A stretch of 64,000 nucleotides of DNA, taken from positions 2,669,001-2,733,000 of the forward strand of contig NC_009943.1 in the NCBI RefSeq assembly GCF_000018405.1. The letters run 5' to 3'. This DNA is from Desulfosudis oleivorans Hxd3. GTDB lineage: Bacteria > Desulfobacterota > Desulfobacteria > Desulfobacterales > Desulfosudaceae. The notes under the pieces were generated by a model. The model was not told where the DNA came from. It searched no databases and saw only the letters and a program-made list of their open reading frames with translations. The position numbers and the translations under genes are program-made. Below, piece by piece: positions 46,473-55,194 of the stretch; the stretch's first letter is position 1, and each line of letters opens with the position of its first letter.

Positions 46473-46997
46473 ATGTCCCCGGAAGCTCAAGCGGCATTTG
46501 CGGAATGTGGCGCCTTTTACCGTGATACGGTGCTGCCCACGACGATTTTATCGCTTTATAAGACAGGCACACTGTTCCGCGAGTTGACATTTTGCGACGC
46601 AACTTACAAATTCGGTGGATTTGCTGCAGCAGATCGTTATCTCATCATTTCCGCCAACGCTCACTGCATTGACGAACTCTCTGAGCATCCTGAATGGGGT
46701 TTATGTGTTTGGCAAACAGGTAGCATCTTCAAAGTTATTGGGCACCACCAGAGCGATCGCCATTCACAAATTACTCTACTTGAAGTTCCCGAGGAGTTTC
46801 TCGATGAGTTTTTAACGCCGGATCTATCCGAGATGGAACAGTACTTTTCAAGAGGGGCTGAAGAGCAGTTCCAGGCAGCCTTGCAAACAGAGGCGTTGGA
46901 AGAGCATCAAACCCGGCTGTGGTTAGATCGCTTAATATTCCCGGTCGGGGTAGATGACGATGGGCACTTCTTCGAGTGTTGGCATCATAGCAACTAA
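46473..46997 (+). CDS. Hypothetical protein in the defence block
   Basis: A 174-aa soluble protein I do not recognise. It has no signal peptide or membrane segment; about six cysteines are scattered and the C-terminal half is acidic (FLDEFLTPDLSEMEQYFSRG). A CAGGAGA ribosome site precedes the ATG. It lies 89 bases after hsdR on the same strand and 99 bases before a toxin gene. It may be an accessory or immunity factor, but nothing in the sequence proves it. Confidence 0.6.
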   Translation: MSPEAQAAFAECGAFYRDTVLPTTILSLYKTGTLFRELTFCDATYKFGGFAAADRYLIISANAHCIDELSEHPEWGLCVWQTGSIFKVIGHHQSDRHSQITLLEVPEEFLDEFLTPDLSEMEQYFSRGAEEQFQAALQTEALEEHQTRLWLDRLIFPVGVDDDGHFFECWHHSN

Positions 46998-47062
46998 CCA
47001 TTCACTGGTGCGGACACAAAAAGCCAGGTGACATTGTGCAACCGTTCTCCGCAATAAAATGC

Positions 47063-47096
47063 TTGACACCTGTTGCTTTAAAGCTACAATACAACC
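47063..47096 (+). promoter_or_regulatory. Promoter of the HigBA-type operon, apparently leaderless
   Basis: TTGACA (47063-47068), 16 bases, TACAAT (47085-47090); only six bases separate the -10 box from the toxin ATG at 47097. The expected transcription start therefore falls on or beside the ATG, and no Shine-Dalgarno is present. CAGGTGACA at 47034-47042 and TGACACCTG at 47064-47072 form an imperfect inverted pair around the -35, a possible antitoxin operator. Confidence 0.6.
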
Positions 47097-47432
47097 ATGG
47101 ATGATTCCAGAATAGAACTCCGCGAATATTTAACCGAAGACGGAGACAACCCCTTCCATAAATGGCTTAATTCACTGAAAGACCGATTCGCACGTGCGCG
47201 AATTCGCGTTCGATTGAATCGTGTAAGGCTTGGAAACTTTGGTGATTGCAAACCTGTTGGAAAAGGTGTGAATGAGTTACGGGTGGATTATGGCCCAGGA
47301 TATCGGGTTTATTATGGGAAATCGGAGATGACCATCGTGATTTTACTGTGCGGAGGTTCTAAAAAATCTCAGTCAAAAGATATTCAGTTGGCACAAGCAT
47401 ATTGGGCTGATTTCCAAAGGAGAACGAAATGA
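47097..47432 (+). CDS. HigB-like (RelE/ParE superfamily) toxin
   Basis: A 111-aa basic protein with the RelE fold pattern: NPFHKWLNSLKDRFARARIRVRLNRV and GVNELRVDYGPGYRVYYG, then IVILLCGGSKKSQSKDIQ. This is the addiction-module killer family (TIGR02683-type). Likely an mRNA interferase, by family. The gene comes before the antitoxin, as in higBA, and overlaps it by 4 bases. Confidence 0.88.
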   Translation: MDDSRIELREYLTEDGDNPFHKWLNSLKDRFARARIRVRLNRVRLGNFGDCKPVGKGVNELRVDYGPGYRVYYGKSEMTIVILLCGGSKKSQSKDIQLAQAYWADFQRRTK

Positions 47433-47728
47433 AAAAAGTAACAGAGAAATACGAAAATAATCTCAAAGCAGATCTTCTCGATCCTGTTGAGGCCGCAGAA
47501 TATTTAAATGCCGCACTGGCGGATGGTTCCCATGAGGTGTTCTTAATGGCCTTAAAAGACGTTGCAAATGCAAAGGGTATTTCTGAAATTGCACGAGAAA
47601 CAAAACTCAACCGTGAAAATCTTTATCGAATTCTTTCAACACAAGGCAATCCAAAATTTAAAAGCCTAAGTTCTGTGCTTCATAGTGTCGGCTTGAAACT
47701 GTCTGTTGAAGTAGAAAATCGAGCTTAA
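47429..47728 (+). CDS. HigA-like antitoxin with helix-turn-helix
   Basis: A 99-aa protein of the addiction-module antidote family. A helix-turn-helix (ISEIARETKLNRENLYRILS) lies near residues 50-70. Its start overlaps the toxin stop as ATGA and has a strong AAAGGAG, whereas the toxin has none, so the antitoxin should be translated more. It probably represses its own promoter. Confidence 0.88.
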   Translation: MKKVTEKYENNLKADLLDPVEAAEYLNAALADGSHEVFLMALKDVANAKGISEIARETKLNRENLYRILSTQGNPKFKSLSSVLHSVGLKLSVEVENRA

Positions 47729-47852
47729 AAACTATTCTGCAAACATATCAACTTGGCCGTCCCCCTGAACTTGGCGGCTGATCTTAGGCGTTTGCCTTAA
47801 AAAACCCGGGGCGATCCGACTGAATATAACTTTCTGTTGATCAGGCAATCCC

Positions 47853-48995
47853 ATGACCCGACCCATTTATCTTGATTACAACGGCACCACGCCCCTTGAT
47901 CCGGAAGTGCTTGAGGCCATGCGGCCCTTCTGGGAAACGGAATTCGGCAACCCGTCCAGTGCCCACTGGTACGGTATTCGGCCCAGGCAGGCCGTGGAAG
48001 CGGCCCGGCGCCAGGTGGCGGGTTTGCTCGGCTGCCTTGCCGAAGAGGTCCTTTTCACCTCCGGCGGTACGGAATCCAACAACCACGCCATACTGGGCAT
48101 GGCCCGGGCCCTGAGGCATAAGGGCCGCCACATTGTCACCAGCACCATTGAGCACCCGGCGGTGCTGGAGGTGTGCCAATACCTGGAAAAAGAAGGCTTT
48201 GAAACCACGCGAGTTGCGGTGAATGAGTTGGGCATGGTGGACCCGGCAGCCGCGGAACAGGCCATTCGGCCTGACACCATTCTGGTGACCATCATGCATG
48301 CCAACAACGAAGTGGGCACGGTGCAGCCCATTGCCGAAATTTCCGAACGGGTAAGAGCACGCGGCATTACCATGCACACGGACGCGGCCCAGTCCCTGGG
48401 CAAAATCCCGGTGAATGTTTCAACCCTGGGCGTGGACCTGCTGTCTGTTGCCGGGCACAAGATTTACGCGCCCAAGGGCATCGGCGCCCTTTATATAAAA
48501 AAAGGGCTGGCCCTGGAAAAGTTCTGCCACGGCGCTGGCCAGGAAACCGGCCGGCGGGCCGGAACCGAAAACGTGACCGGCATTGTCGGTCTGGGCAAAG
48601 CCTGTGAAATTGCGACCAGGGATCTGGAAGTGAACCGGGTACACATGAAGGATATGCGCGACCGGCTGCACAGCGGGATCAGCGAGCGGGTGGCGGATAT
48701 GCGGTTAAACGGCCACCCTGAAAACCGGCTGCCCAACACGTTAAGCATGGCCTTTAAAGAGCTGGAAGCAAACCGCCTGCTGGAGGAGATCTGTCTGGAG
48801 GTGGCGGCCTCGGCCGGGGCCGCCTGTCACAGCGACACGGTCACCCTTTCCCATGTGCTGGAGGCCATGGGCGTGCCTGTGGAATGGGCCAAGGGCACCC
48901 TGCGGTTTTCAACGGGCCGCATGACCACTGCCGAAGAGATCGACCGGACCGTGGAGGTGGTGGCCGAAGCGGTGGCCCGGCTGCGTAAATCATAA
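47853..48995 (+). CDS. Cysteine desulfurase (NifS/IscS family)
   Basis: PLP enzyme of 380 aa that takes sulfur from cysteine for Fe-S clusters or tRNA thiolation. PLP lysine in SVAGHKIYAPKGIGALY (about residue 205) and the reactive Cys in SAGAACHSDTVTL (about residue 329). It could be IscS-type or a selenocysteine-linked paralogue; no iscU or nifU is nearby. First conserved chromosomal gene after the defence block. Confidence 0.93.
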   Translation: MTRPIYLDYNGTTPLDPEVLEAMRPFWETEFGNPSSAHWYGIRPRQAVEAARRQVAGLLGCLAEEVLFTSGGTESNNHAILGMARALRHKGRHIVTSTIEHPAVLEVCQYLEKEGFETTRVAVNELGMVDPAAAEQAIRPDTILVTIMHANNEVGTVQPIAEISERVRARGITMHTDAAQSLGKIPVNVSTLGVDLLSVAGHKIYAPKGIGALYIKKGLALEKFCHGAGQETGRRAGTENVTGIVGLGKACEIATRDLEVNRVHMKDMRDRLHSGISERVADMRLNGHPENRLPNTLSMAFKELEANRLLEEICLEVAASAGAACHSDTVTLSHVLEAMGVPVEWAKGTLRFSTGRMTTAEEIDRTVEVVAEAVARLRKS

Positions 48996-49021
48996 CGAAA
49001 CCATCACAAAAGGAGAACATC

Positions 49022-49468
49022 ATGAAACTGCCGGAGTATATAACCGTTGATGAGGTAAAACGGGTCTGCAATGAAATCGGTTTGCGGGACTGGTCCGAAA
49101 TCACTGACCCGTCTGTTTCGGAGGCGGAAGCGTCCACGATCCTTAAGATAGTGAATGTCCAGGGAATGGATATCCCTCTGGAGGCCTTTCGAAAGGGGCT
49201 GGAGGTGGAGCTTGAACATGGGACAAGGTTTGAGGATGCGAATGTAACGAACAATCACCCGGTTTTGACGGGAAAAATCGTGCTCGCGCATCTCAAAGAG
49301 ACCATGGATTATTATGAAAGAATCGAGGTCGCGGAAATAGAAGGCGATTTATTAAAAGCGGTGTTGTCGAAAAATATCGACAAAATCGGCTCGAAATACA
49401 AAAAGCTCATAGAGGCTCAGAAAGCACTGAATCAATCGGTTGCCGAACAATTAAAAAGAGGCGACTAG
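49022..49468 (+). CDS. DUF5661-like conserved hypothetical protein
   Basis: A 148-aa cytoplasmic protein. The region FRKGLEVELEHGTRFEDANVTNN and HPVLTGKIVLAHLKETMDYYERIE resembles the DUF5661 family, found often near metal or phage genes but of unknown role. AAGGAGA precedes the ATG. C-terminal helices are charged. Confidence 0.75.
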   Translation: MKLPEYITVDEVKRVCNEIGLRDWSEITDPSVSEAEASTILKIVNVQGMDIPLEAFRKGLEVELEHGTRFEDANVTNNHPVLTGKIVLAHLKETMDYYERIEVAEIEGDLLKAVLSKNIDKIGSKYKKLIEAQKALNQSVAEQLKRGD

Positions 49469-49533
49469 CCCCGGCGTGACAACCGCATAAAAAAGCGCGC
49501 GACAATTGCCGGCATCGGGAAAGGATCAGGGTC

Positions 49534-50799
49534 ATGCATCAACGCCCCTCATTAAAACCGGATTGGATCAAGCACCTGGAAGATCGTATCGCGGGGCGGG
49601 TGCCCTACCCGCCCGCGCTCCTTTCTTCAGTCAAGCTGTTCATTATTACGCCGGCTTTGTACCTTTCTTTTAAACAGGTCGGCTGGTTCCCCAACGCTTC
49701 GGCATGGGTGTTTTTCCTGTTTCTGTGTTTCTGGGCGCTGGATTACCTGGCTGCAAGCGTTACGCGGGCCCGCTGCCCGGATTCGGCATTTGACCGTATT
49801 TACAACCGTATTACCGACTACCCCCTGTTGTTCATGGTGGCCCTGGCTTGCATGGGGATTGTGCCCTCCGCCTTGATCATCGCCAAGTTATCACTGGACT
49901 GCATCCTGCTGGTTCAGTTCTTTCTTAATCCGCATTCCACGGAAAACTGGATCCGTTCGACCATTTCTTATACGGTTCTGGTGTCCCTGCTGTTTCTCAG
50001 CCAGGGATGGGCGGGCGGCTATATAAACGCGGAATTCGTCAACGCGCTGCTGCTGGTCAACATCGCCTTCGCCGCCATCATCGGGTTGTACAACGTCCGG
50101 ATGTTCCAGCTGCGGTTTGTTGCGGATGTGCTGTCCGGGGCCAACCTGCTGTGCGGCCTGTTCAGCATGTATTTCGCGTATTACGGCAGGATTGAAATCA
50201 GCCTGCTGTTCCTGCTGATGGGGGAGCTGTTTGACGGGTTTGACGGCGCCGCGGCCCGGAAATTCGGCGGCACACGCTGGGGTGTCTATTCGGACGACAT
50301 TGCCGACGGCGTGAACTACGGGATTGCCCCGGGGGTTGCCCTGTTTTTCATCATCGGGGGATGGGAGGGGTTTGTCACCGGTTTTATTTACGGGTTTTTC
50401 ACGATTTCGCGGCTTGTCTATTTCACACTCAACAAGGAAGCGGCGGACCCGGACTTCTTTTCCGGTGTTCCCAGCCCCATCGGCGGACTGATCGTCATCT
50501 GTTCGTTGATCCTTTTTCAATCAGCACCTGTCCTGCTCGGCCTGTCCGTGGGTATCGCATGCGTACAGATGGTATCGTTTGATGCTTATTACCGCCATGT
50601 TGGCCGGGCCTTCTTCAGCGGTCAGAAACAATATATTCTTGGGCTTCCGCTCTATGCCATGGCCCTGATTCTGGGGGCCTTTGTATGGGGAATCCGTGTT
50701 TCCGTCGCCCTCCTGCTGGTGATCGCCCTGGCTTACGGATTTGCCCCATCGTACAGACGGATAAAACAGGTCATGACCAAAAGTGCCGCATCGGAATAA
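49534..50799 (+). CDS. CDP-alcohol phosphatidyltransferase, double-length
   Basis: A 421-aa polytopic membrane enzyme. The C-terminal half has a complete CDP-alcohol phosphatidyltransferase motif, GELFDGFDGAAARKFGG then WGVYSDDIADGVNY (about residues 232-262). The N-terminal half has a related but degenerate pattern, FWALDYLAASVTRARCPDSA then FDRIYNRITDYP (about residues 67-96), where several Asp are lost. Usual enzymes are 200-280 aa, so the gene looks like an internal duplication with one dead copy. The alcohol acceptor is unknown. pssA is at 22.3 kb, so this is a second phospholipid head-group enzyme. Confidence 0.8.
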   Translation: MHQRPSLKPDWIKHLEDRIAGRVPYPPALLSSVKLFIITPALYLSFKQVGWFPNASAWVFFLFLCFWALDYLAASVTRARCPDSAFDRIYNRITDYPLLFMVALACMGIVPSALIIAKLSLDCILLVQFFLNPHSTENWIRSTISYTVLVSLLFLSQGWAGGYINAEFVNALLLVNIAFAAIIGLYNVRMFQLRFVADVLSGANLLCGLFSMYFAYYGRIEISLLFLLMGELFDGFDGAAARKFGGTRWGVYSDDIADGVNYGIAPGVALFFIIGGWEGFVTGFIYGFFTISRLVYFTLNKEAADPDFFSGVPSPIGGLIVICSLILFQSAPVLLGLSVGIACVQMVSFDAYYRHVGRAFFSGQKQYILGLPLYAMALILGAFVWGIRVSVALLLVIALAYGFAPSYRRIKQVMTKSAASE

Positions 50800-50812
50800 G
50801 GGACGCCCGGAC

Positions 50813-51041
50813 CTTGAACGATATAAACAAAGCCGACAGCCAGGACCCCCTGCGGGTAATCGTGCTTTACTCCGCCGGTCACCTCGGCAGCACGATGATT
50901 TTAAACCGCCTCTTAACCATGCCGGCCTATGATGTTGTGGGCGTCATCAAGGCCCAGCCCATTGCCTTTTCGTTTACCGGTATCAGAAAAATCAGAAAAC
51001 ACCTGAAAAAAGTGGGCTGGCGTTTTGCGTGGCGGCGGTGA
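50813..51041 (+). pseudogene. Truncated formyltransferase-like gene
   Basis: From a TTG at 50813 the frame reads RVIVLYSAGHLGSTMILNRLL and VGVIKAQPIAFSFTGIRKIRK, like the N-terminal Rossmann part of formyltransferase-fold proteins, then stops after about 75 codons at TGA. The catalytic Asn-His region is missing. Reading through the stop gives no further similarity, so this is a truncation and not a selenoprotein. It begins 14 bases after the CDP-alcohol enzyme stop. Confidence 0.55.
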
Positions 51042-51232
51042 GGTATAAAATCCTTTGATCAATTACCTTTGACACCTCCCCGGTCAATATATATTATGCC
51101 TCAAATATTCTATATTCTTTATAAGAACAGGGGTCGGCGTCCAAATCGTGTGCAAAAAAAACGAAGGGTCTTAACTAAAACAGGAGCGGCTATCAGCCCG
51201 GAAATTTCGGCAATACGTTAAGGATATCATCC

Positions 51233-53527
51233 ATGTTCAGCATCTTTCCTAAAGACGATCACGACCAGACTTTAAGAATCAAACGCTTTCTCATGGCCTT
51301 TGGCGCATATGTTATATGGAGCGCTATCTGCTACGTTGGTTATTTTTTAGGATTAACCAAGGTGCCGTTGTACATCCTGTCTGCCGGTGTTGCAGGCAGC
51401 TTTATCGTAAATATTCTATTATATTTAATCTTCAGAACCGGATTAAATAAAAAGTTCCAAGACAAGAGCCTGACCCTTATCCAGATGGTGATAGCCACCT
51501 TCTGGATCATGGTGGTTGTGTATTACGCCTATGAGGCCAGAAGCGCGGTCCTTCTTGTTTATATGGTTGTGCTTGTGTTCGGACTTTTCAGGTTGAGAAT
51601 CCGGCAATTTCTTTTTCTGTCGATTTTTGCCCTGGTTAATTTTTCCGCGGTTATTTTTGTACTTTATAAATTACAGCCCGGATACATCAATGTTAGAGTG
51701 GACATATTCAACATTGTGGTCCTGGCGTTTATTCTTCCATGGTTTTCCGTGGTCGGCGGATACATCACCAACCTCAGGGCCAGCATTTCCAGGGCCTTTA
51801 CAACCATTGAGCTGCTGACGAACAACATCGAAGATATCGTTTTCGTTGTGGATTTGGATCTGAATTATACCTATGTCAGTCCTTCTGTTAAAATTCTGAG
51901 GGGATACGAACCGGAAGCGGTGATGAAACAGGCGCTGTCCGATTCCTTTGCCCCTTCCTCCCTGGATTTGGCCATGAGGACGCTATCCGAAGCCGTGGCG
52001 CTGGGAAAATCAGGCGGTACAGAATACAACAAATCCCGGACGCTCCAGTTGGAAATCAAGAAAAAAGACGGGACTACCGTGTGGACGGAAACAAAATTTT
52101 CCTTTGTCCGGGATAAAAACAAACAAACGGTTGGTATTCTGGGGGTAAGCCGGGATATTACCGAACGCAGGCTCGCCGAAGAAAAGATTCGATACCTGGC
52201 CACGCACGACAACCTGACGGAACTCCCCAACCGCACCCTGTTCGGTCAGATGTTAGGTCGGGCAATCAAGTTTGCTCAGCGTTATCAGCGGCAGTTTGCC
52301 GTTTTATTCATCGATCTGGACCGATTCAAGATTATTAATGATACCATGGGGCACGATGCCGGTGACCAGCTGTTGAAAGAGATCGCCAGCAGGTTTAGAC
52401 AATCGCTGCGGGCAGTTGATGTTGTTGGTCGGCTAAACGAAAAAGACAGTGTTGTCGGCCGTCTGGGGGGAGACGAATTTGTTGTACTGATCGAGGAAGT
52501 GACGAACCTGAGCCAGGTGGCAACCGTCGCCCAAAAAATACTGAACACCGCCATTAAACCGATGGTTCTTCTGGGGGAAGAGTGTCGGGTAACAGCCAGC
52601 ATCGGCATCAGCGTATACCCGGATGATGGAGAGGACGAACGCACCCTGATGAAAAAAGCGGACATGGCCATGTACTTTGCCAAAGAAGAAGGCAAGAATA
52701 ACTTCCAGTTTTATTCTCAAAACACACATTCACCGGCATTTGAACGTTTTTTCGTCGAAGCGGAATTGCGTCATGCGCTGGAGCGCAATGAACTGTATTT
52801 AGACTATCAGGCCAAATTGGATTTCAAAACCGGCGCCATCACGGGTTCTGAAGCCCTGCTGCGCTGGCGGAACCCCGGACTGGGTTTAGTGGCACCAACG
52901 CAATTCCTTCCGGTAGCCGAAGAAACCGGATTGATCGTACCCATCGGCAGATGGGTAATGAAGACCGCCTGCGCCCAGAATGTCGCCTGGCAGCGTCAGG
53001 GGCTGCCACCGGTCACCGTGGCAGTCAACTTATCGCTTCGTCAACTCATGGACGATAAACTCATAGAAGATATCAGGACCGCGTTGGAAGCTTCCGGCAT
53101 GGCGCCCAACCTTCTGGAGCTGGAAATCACTGAGAGCATTGTAATGCATAAGCCCGCGCCCCTGATTGAATTGCTGGCCAGGATAAAAAGCCTGGGTGTA
53201 CGGATTGCGCTTGACGATTTCGGCACCGGCTACTCTTCCCTCGCCCAGATAAAACACCTTCCAGTCGACACCCTCAAAGTGGACCGATCGTTCATTCGCA
53301 ACCTTCAGCAAAACCCGGACGACAGAGAGATTATCGAAGCGGTCATCGCCATGGGCAGGGCGCTGAGTCTTAATGTTATTGCCGAAGGCGTGGAGACGCT
53401 GGCTCAGGACACCTATCTGCGAGAACATATCTGCGATGAGATGCAGGGGTTTTATTTCAGTAAGCCGGTTGCGCCTGATCAGTTTGCCGATCTGTTGAGT
53501 AAGCATACGACACCATCGTCAACATGA
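51233..53527 (+). CDS. Membrane sensor with PAS, GGDEF and EAL domains
   Basis: A 764-aa inner-membrane signalling protein. About six helices fill residues 15-185. A PAS domain follows (residues about 190-310). The GGDEF domain has GGDEF intact (RLGGDEFVVLI), with a ten-residue extra VVGRLNEKDS just before it. The EAL domain has GSEALLRWRNP and ALDDFGTGYSSLAQIKHLPVD, catalytically complete, so both cyclic-di-GMP synthesis and breakdown are possible. No clear output genes are adjacent. The stop overlaps a transposase remnant. Confidence 0.93.
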   Translation: MFSIFPKDDHDQTLRIKRFLMAFGAYVIWSAICYVGYFLGLTKVPLYILSAGVAGSFIVNILLYLIFRTGLNKKFQDKSLTLIQMVIATFWIMVVVYYAYEARSAVLLVYMVVLVFGLFRLRIRQFLFLSIFALVNFSAVIFVLYKLQPGYINVRVDIFNIVVLAFILPWFSVVGGYITNLRASISRAFTTIELLTNNIEDIVFVVDLDLNYTYVSPSVKILRGYEPEAVMKQALSDSFAPSSLDLAMRTLSEAVALGKSGGTEYNKSRTLQLEIKKKDGTTVWTETKFSFVRDKNKQTVGILGVSRDITERRLAEEKIRYLATHDNLTELPNRTLFGQMLGRAIKFAQRYQRQFAVLFIDLDRFKIINDTMGHDAGDQLLKEIASRFRQSLRAVDVVGRLNEKDSVVGRLGGDEFVVLIEEVTNLSQVATVAQKILNTAIKPMVLLGEECRVTASIGISVYPDDGEDERTLMKKADMAMYFAKEEGKNNFQFYSQNTHSPAFERFFVEAELRHALERNELYLDYQAKLDFKTGAITGSEALLRWRNPGLGLVAPTQFLPVAEETGLIVPIGRWVMKTACAQNVAWQRQGLPPVTVAVNLSLRQLMDDKLIEDIRTALEASGMAPNLLELEITESIVMHKPAPLIELLARIKSLGVRIALDDFGTGYSSLAQIKHLPVDTLKVDRSFIRNLQQNPDDREIIEAVIAMGRALSLNVIAEGVETLAQDTYLREHICDEMQGFYFSKPVAPDQFADLLSKHTTPSST

Positions 53528-53547
53528 TCAATACCGGCCTGCGGGCC

Positions 53548-53625
53548 GTCAGAAAACCCTGGGCGCGCTTGATGCACAAAATATATGAGGTCGATCCGCT
53601 ATTGTGCCCAGATGCCAGGGGACAA
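53548..53625 (+). pseudogene. Transposase C-terminal remnant (IS91-like)
   Basis: RKPWARLMHKIYEVDPLLCPD matches the C-terminal segment of IS91/IS801-type transposases, where WARLIxKIYEVDPLxCPxCG is conserved. The following Cys pair is broken (CPDARGQC) and the frame then runs into the antisense of the Fe-S gene. No other part of the transposase remains. It marks a past insertion between the GGDEF-EAL gene and the Fe-S gene. Confidence 0.6.
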
Positions 53626-53630
53626 TGCAG

Positions 53631-54914
53631 CTATCTGGCCCGCCAGGCGTTCCAGGCATTTCGAACAAGGTTGGGGGCCAGACCTACCAGCAGCGAGGCC
53701 CAGCCGGCCGGCGGTTTTTTATAGTCCGGCACTTCGGCCATTTTAACGGCCTTTTTCCTGTCGCAGGCCAGGGCGCACAGCCCGCACCCCACGCACCGCT
53801 GAACCTGATGAACAAGGGTTTTTCCTTTCACATCCACGGTGATGGCGCCCATGGGGCAGGCCCTGGCGCACTTGCCGCAGTGATCACAGGCAGCAACGTC
53901 AAATTCCGGAATAAAATGGGCCGGCGCAATCATGCCCGGCATGTTGAACTCACTGACCGTGCGCATCATGTGGCAGCAGCAGCCGCAGCAGGAACAGGAG
54001 CAGGCCGGGCCTTTCCCGGAATCCTCGTTGAACATCCAGCTCACCAGGCCGCTGGCCTCGGCCTTTGCCTTGATATCGAGAAGCTCCTGCTTTTCCACCT
54101 GCCGCATCATGCCGGCGTTGATCACGACACGAGCCGCGTTGCCGAACACCGAACAGTTCTCCATGGGCCGGCCGCACTCCCGGTCCACCATCTTTTCCGT
54201 CAGCCGGCACTGGCACAGGCCCACGGCAAAAATATCATACCGGTCCAGCACCGCCTCCAGCCGGTCCGAAGGCCAGGCCACGGGCAGGGCGCTCAAAGTC
54301 CGCATCACGGGCAGATAGCGCACCGCCGGGCTGGGGAACTTTAAAAAATCGGTCAAAAACCCGGTCTCCCACAGCGCCTCGAAAAGCACGGCAAACTGTT
54401 TGTGCCAGTCGGTCAGCGTGTCCGTGGCGGGTCGCATCAGGGCCATTTCAAAGGTGCCGGGTAAGATGGGCAAAATGTCATACAGCTTTTTGTCTTCCGG
54501 ACCGTGGGCCACGATCAGTCGCTTTTCCACGGCCAGCTGGTTTAAAACGGCACGCACCTCGGATTCGGGCCGGTTCTCTTTTTTGGCCACCTTTTCCGCG
54601 GTCCTGCCAAAGGGATAAGGCTTGAGATGGCGCACCAGCCGGGCCTCATCCTCGGTGAACATATGCTGGACCAGGGCGACCAGCTCATCGCATACCGGCG
54701 GGCCGATGACCAGGGGACTGCTGTAATGTTTTGCCACGTCCAGATAGGCCCTGGGCGTGGACGGGTAAGCGCCGACGTTCCTGTACACCACTGTTTTGGG
54801 TTTCGGTTCGCAGGGGCCGATGATACCGGCATTAACTCGAATAAAACGGTTGGAAAACTTCGGTATTTTCTCCACGTCTTCCGTATTTTTCAAAATTTTG
54901 CCGTTTGGGGACAT
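53631..54914 (-). CDS. 4Fe-4S ferredoxin-type protein
   Basis: A 427-aa cytoplasmic protein with no name I can give. Residues about 150-290 form an unknown domain with CQCR and an ENCSVFGN cysteine. A CSCSCCGCCCHMM cluster lies near residue 308, then two 4Fe-4S motifs (CDHCGKCARACP and CVGCGLCALACDR, residues about 345-385). Similar proteins occur in sulfate reducers beside HdrA- or acyl-CoA-related genes. The divergent enoyl-CoA hydratase on the other strand may be functionally linked. CAGGGAGA precedes the ATG. Confidence 0.7.
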   Translation of the reverse strand: MSPNGKILKNTEDVEKIPKFSNRFIRVNAGIIGPCEPKPKTVVYRNVGAYPSTPRAYLDVAKHYSSPLVIGPPVCDELVALVQHMFTEDEARLVRHLKPYPFGRTAEKVAKKENRPESEVRAVLNQLAVEKRLIVAHGPEDKKLYDILPILPGTFEMALMRPATDTLTDWHKQFAVLFEALWETGFLTDFLKFPSPAVRYLPVMRTLSALPVAWPSDRLEAVLDRYDIFAVGLCQCRLTEKMVDRECGRPMENCSVFGNAARVVINAGMMRQVEKQELLDIKAKAEASGLVSWMFNEDSGKGPACSCSCCGCCCHMMRTVSEFNMPGMIAPAHFIPEFDVAACDHCGKCARACPMGAITVDVKGKTLVHQVQRCVGCGLCALACDRKKAVKMAEVPDYKKPPAGWASLLVGLAPNLVRNAWNAWRAR

Positions 54915-54962
54915 TAACTTTCTCCCTGTGTATGGATAATTTGTCCAGTGTGCCCTGTTCAG

Positions 54963-55147
54963 GGGCGGCTGTCAAACTGGGGGAACTCGTAAAAAGTCTA
55001 TTTGGGATGGCAAAGTAAAAAGTTCAAGATCAAGGCGTCACAAAGCCCGAAGAATGAGGCGTACTTGGCGTACGCCGCAGTGATGAGGGGTGCAGCACAA
55101 CGCAGATATTGGACTTTTTACGAAGCCATCAAACTTGACAGTCGCCC
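54963..55147. mobile_element. MITE-like element with nested inverted repeats
   Basis: Perfect 12-base inner inverted repeats, TCGTAAAAAGTC at 54987-54998 and GACTTTTTACGA at 55112-55123, bound a 137-base core with no open frame. Outside them GGGCGGCTGTCAA (54963-54975) and TTGACAGTCGCCC (55135-55147) form a second, one-mismatch inverted pair. The core contains GGCGTACTTGGCGTACGCC. This pattern fits a non-autonomous element inserted in or bounded by a palindrome. It lies between the Fe-S gene and the enoyl-CoA hydratase, both pointing away, and could carry their promoters. Confidence 0.75.
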
Positions 55148-55194
55148 TGCCCGACCGCTATAGTCCCGGCATGTCAACACGCAAAGGAGATTTC

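Noticed and set aside
37413-47728. tRNA-Leu as attachment site for the restriction island
   Set aside because: I see no repeat of the tRNA 3' end at the far side of the island and no integrase; a conserved-looking response regulator lies between.
50813-51232. Selenoprotein by read-through of the TGA at 51039
   Set aside because: Downstream translation shows no similarity or continuing fold and no SECIS-like hairpin directly after the TGA.
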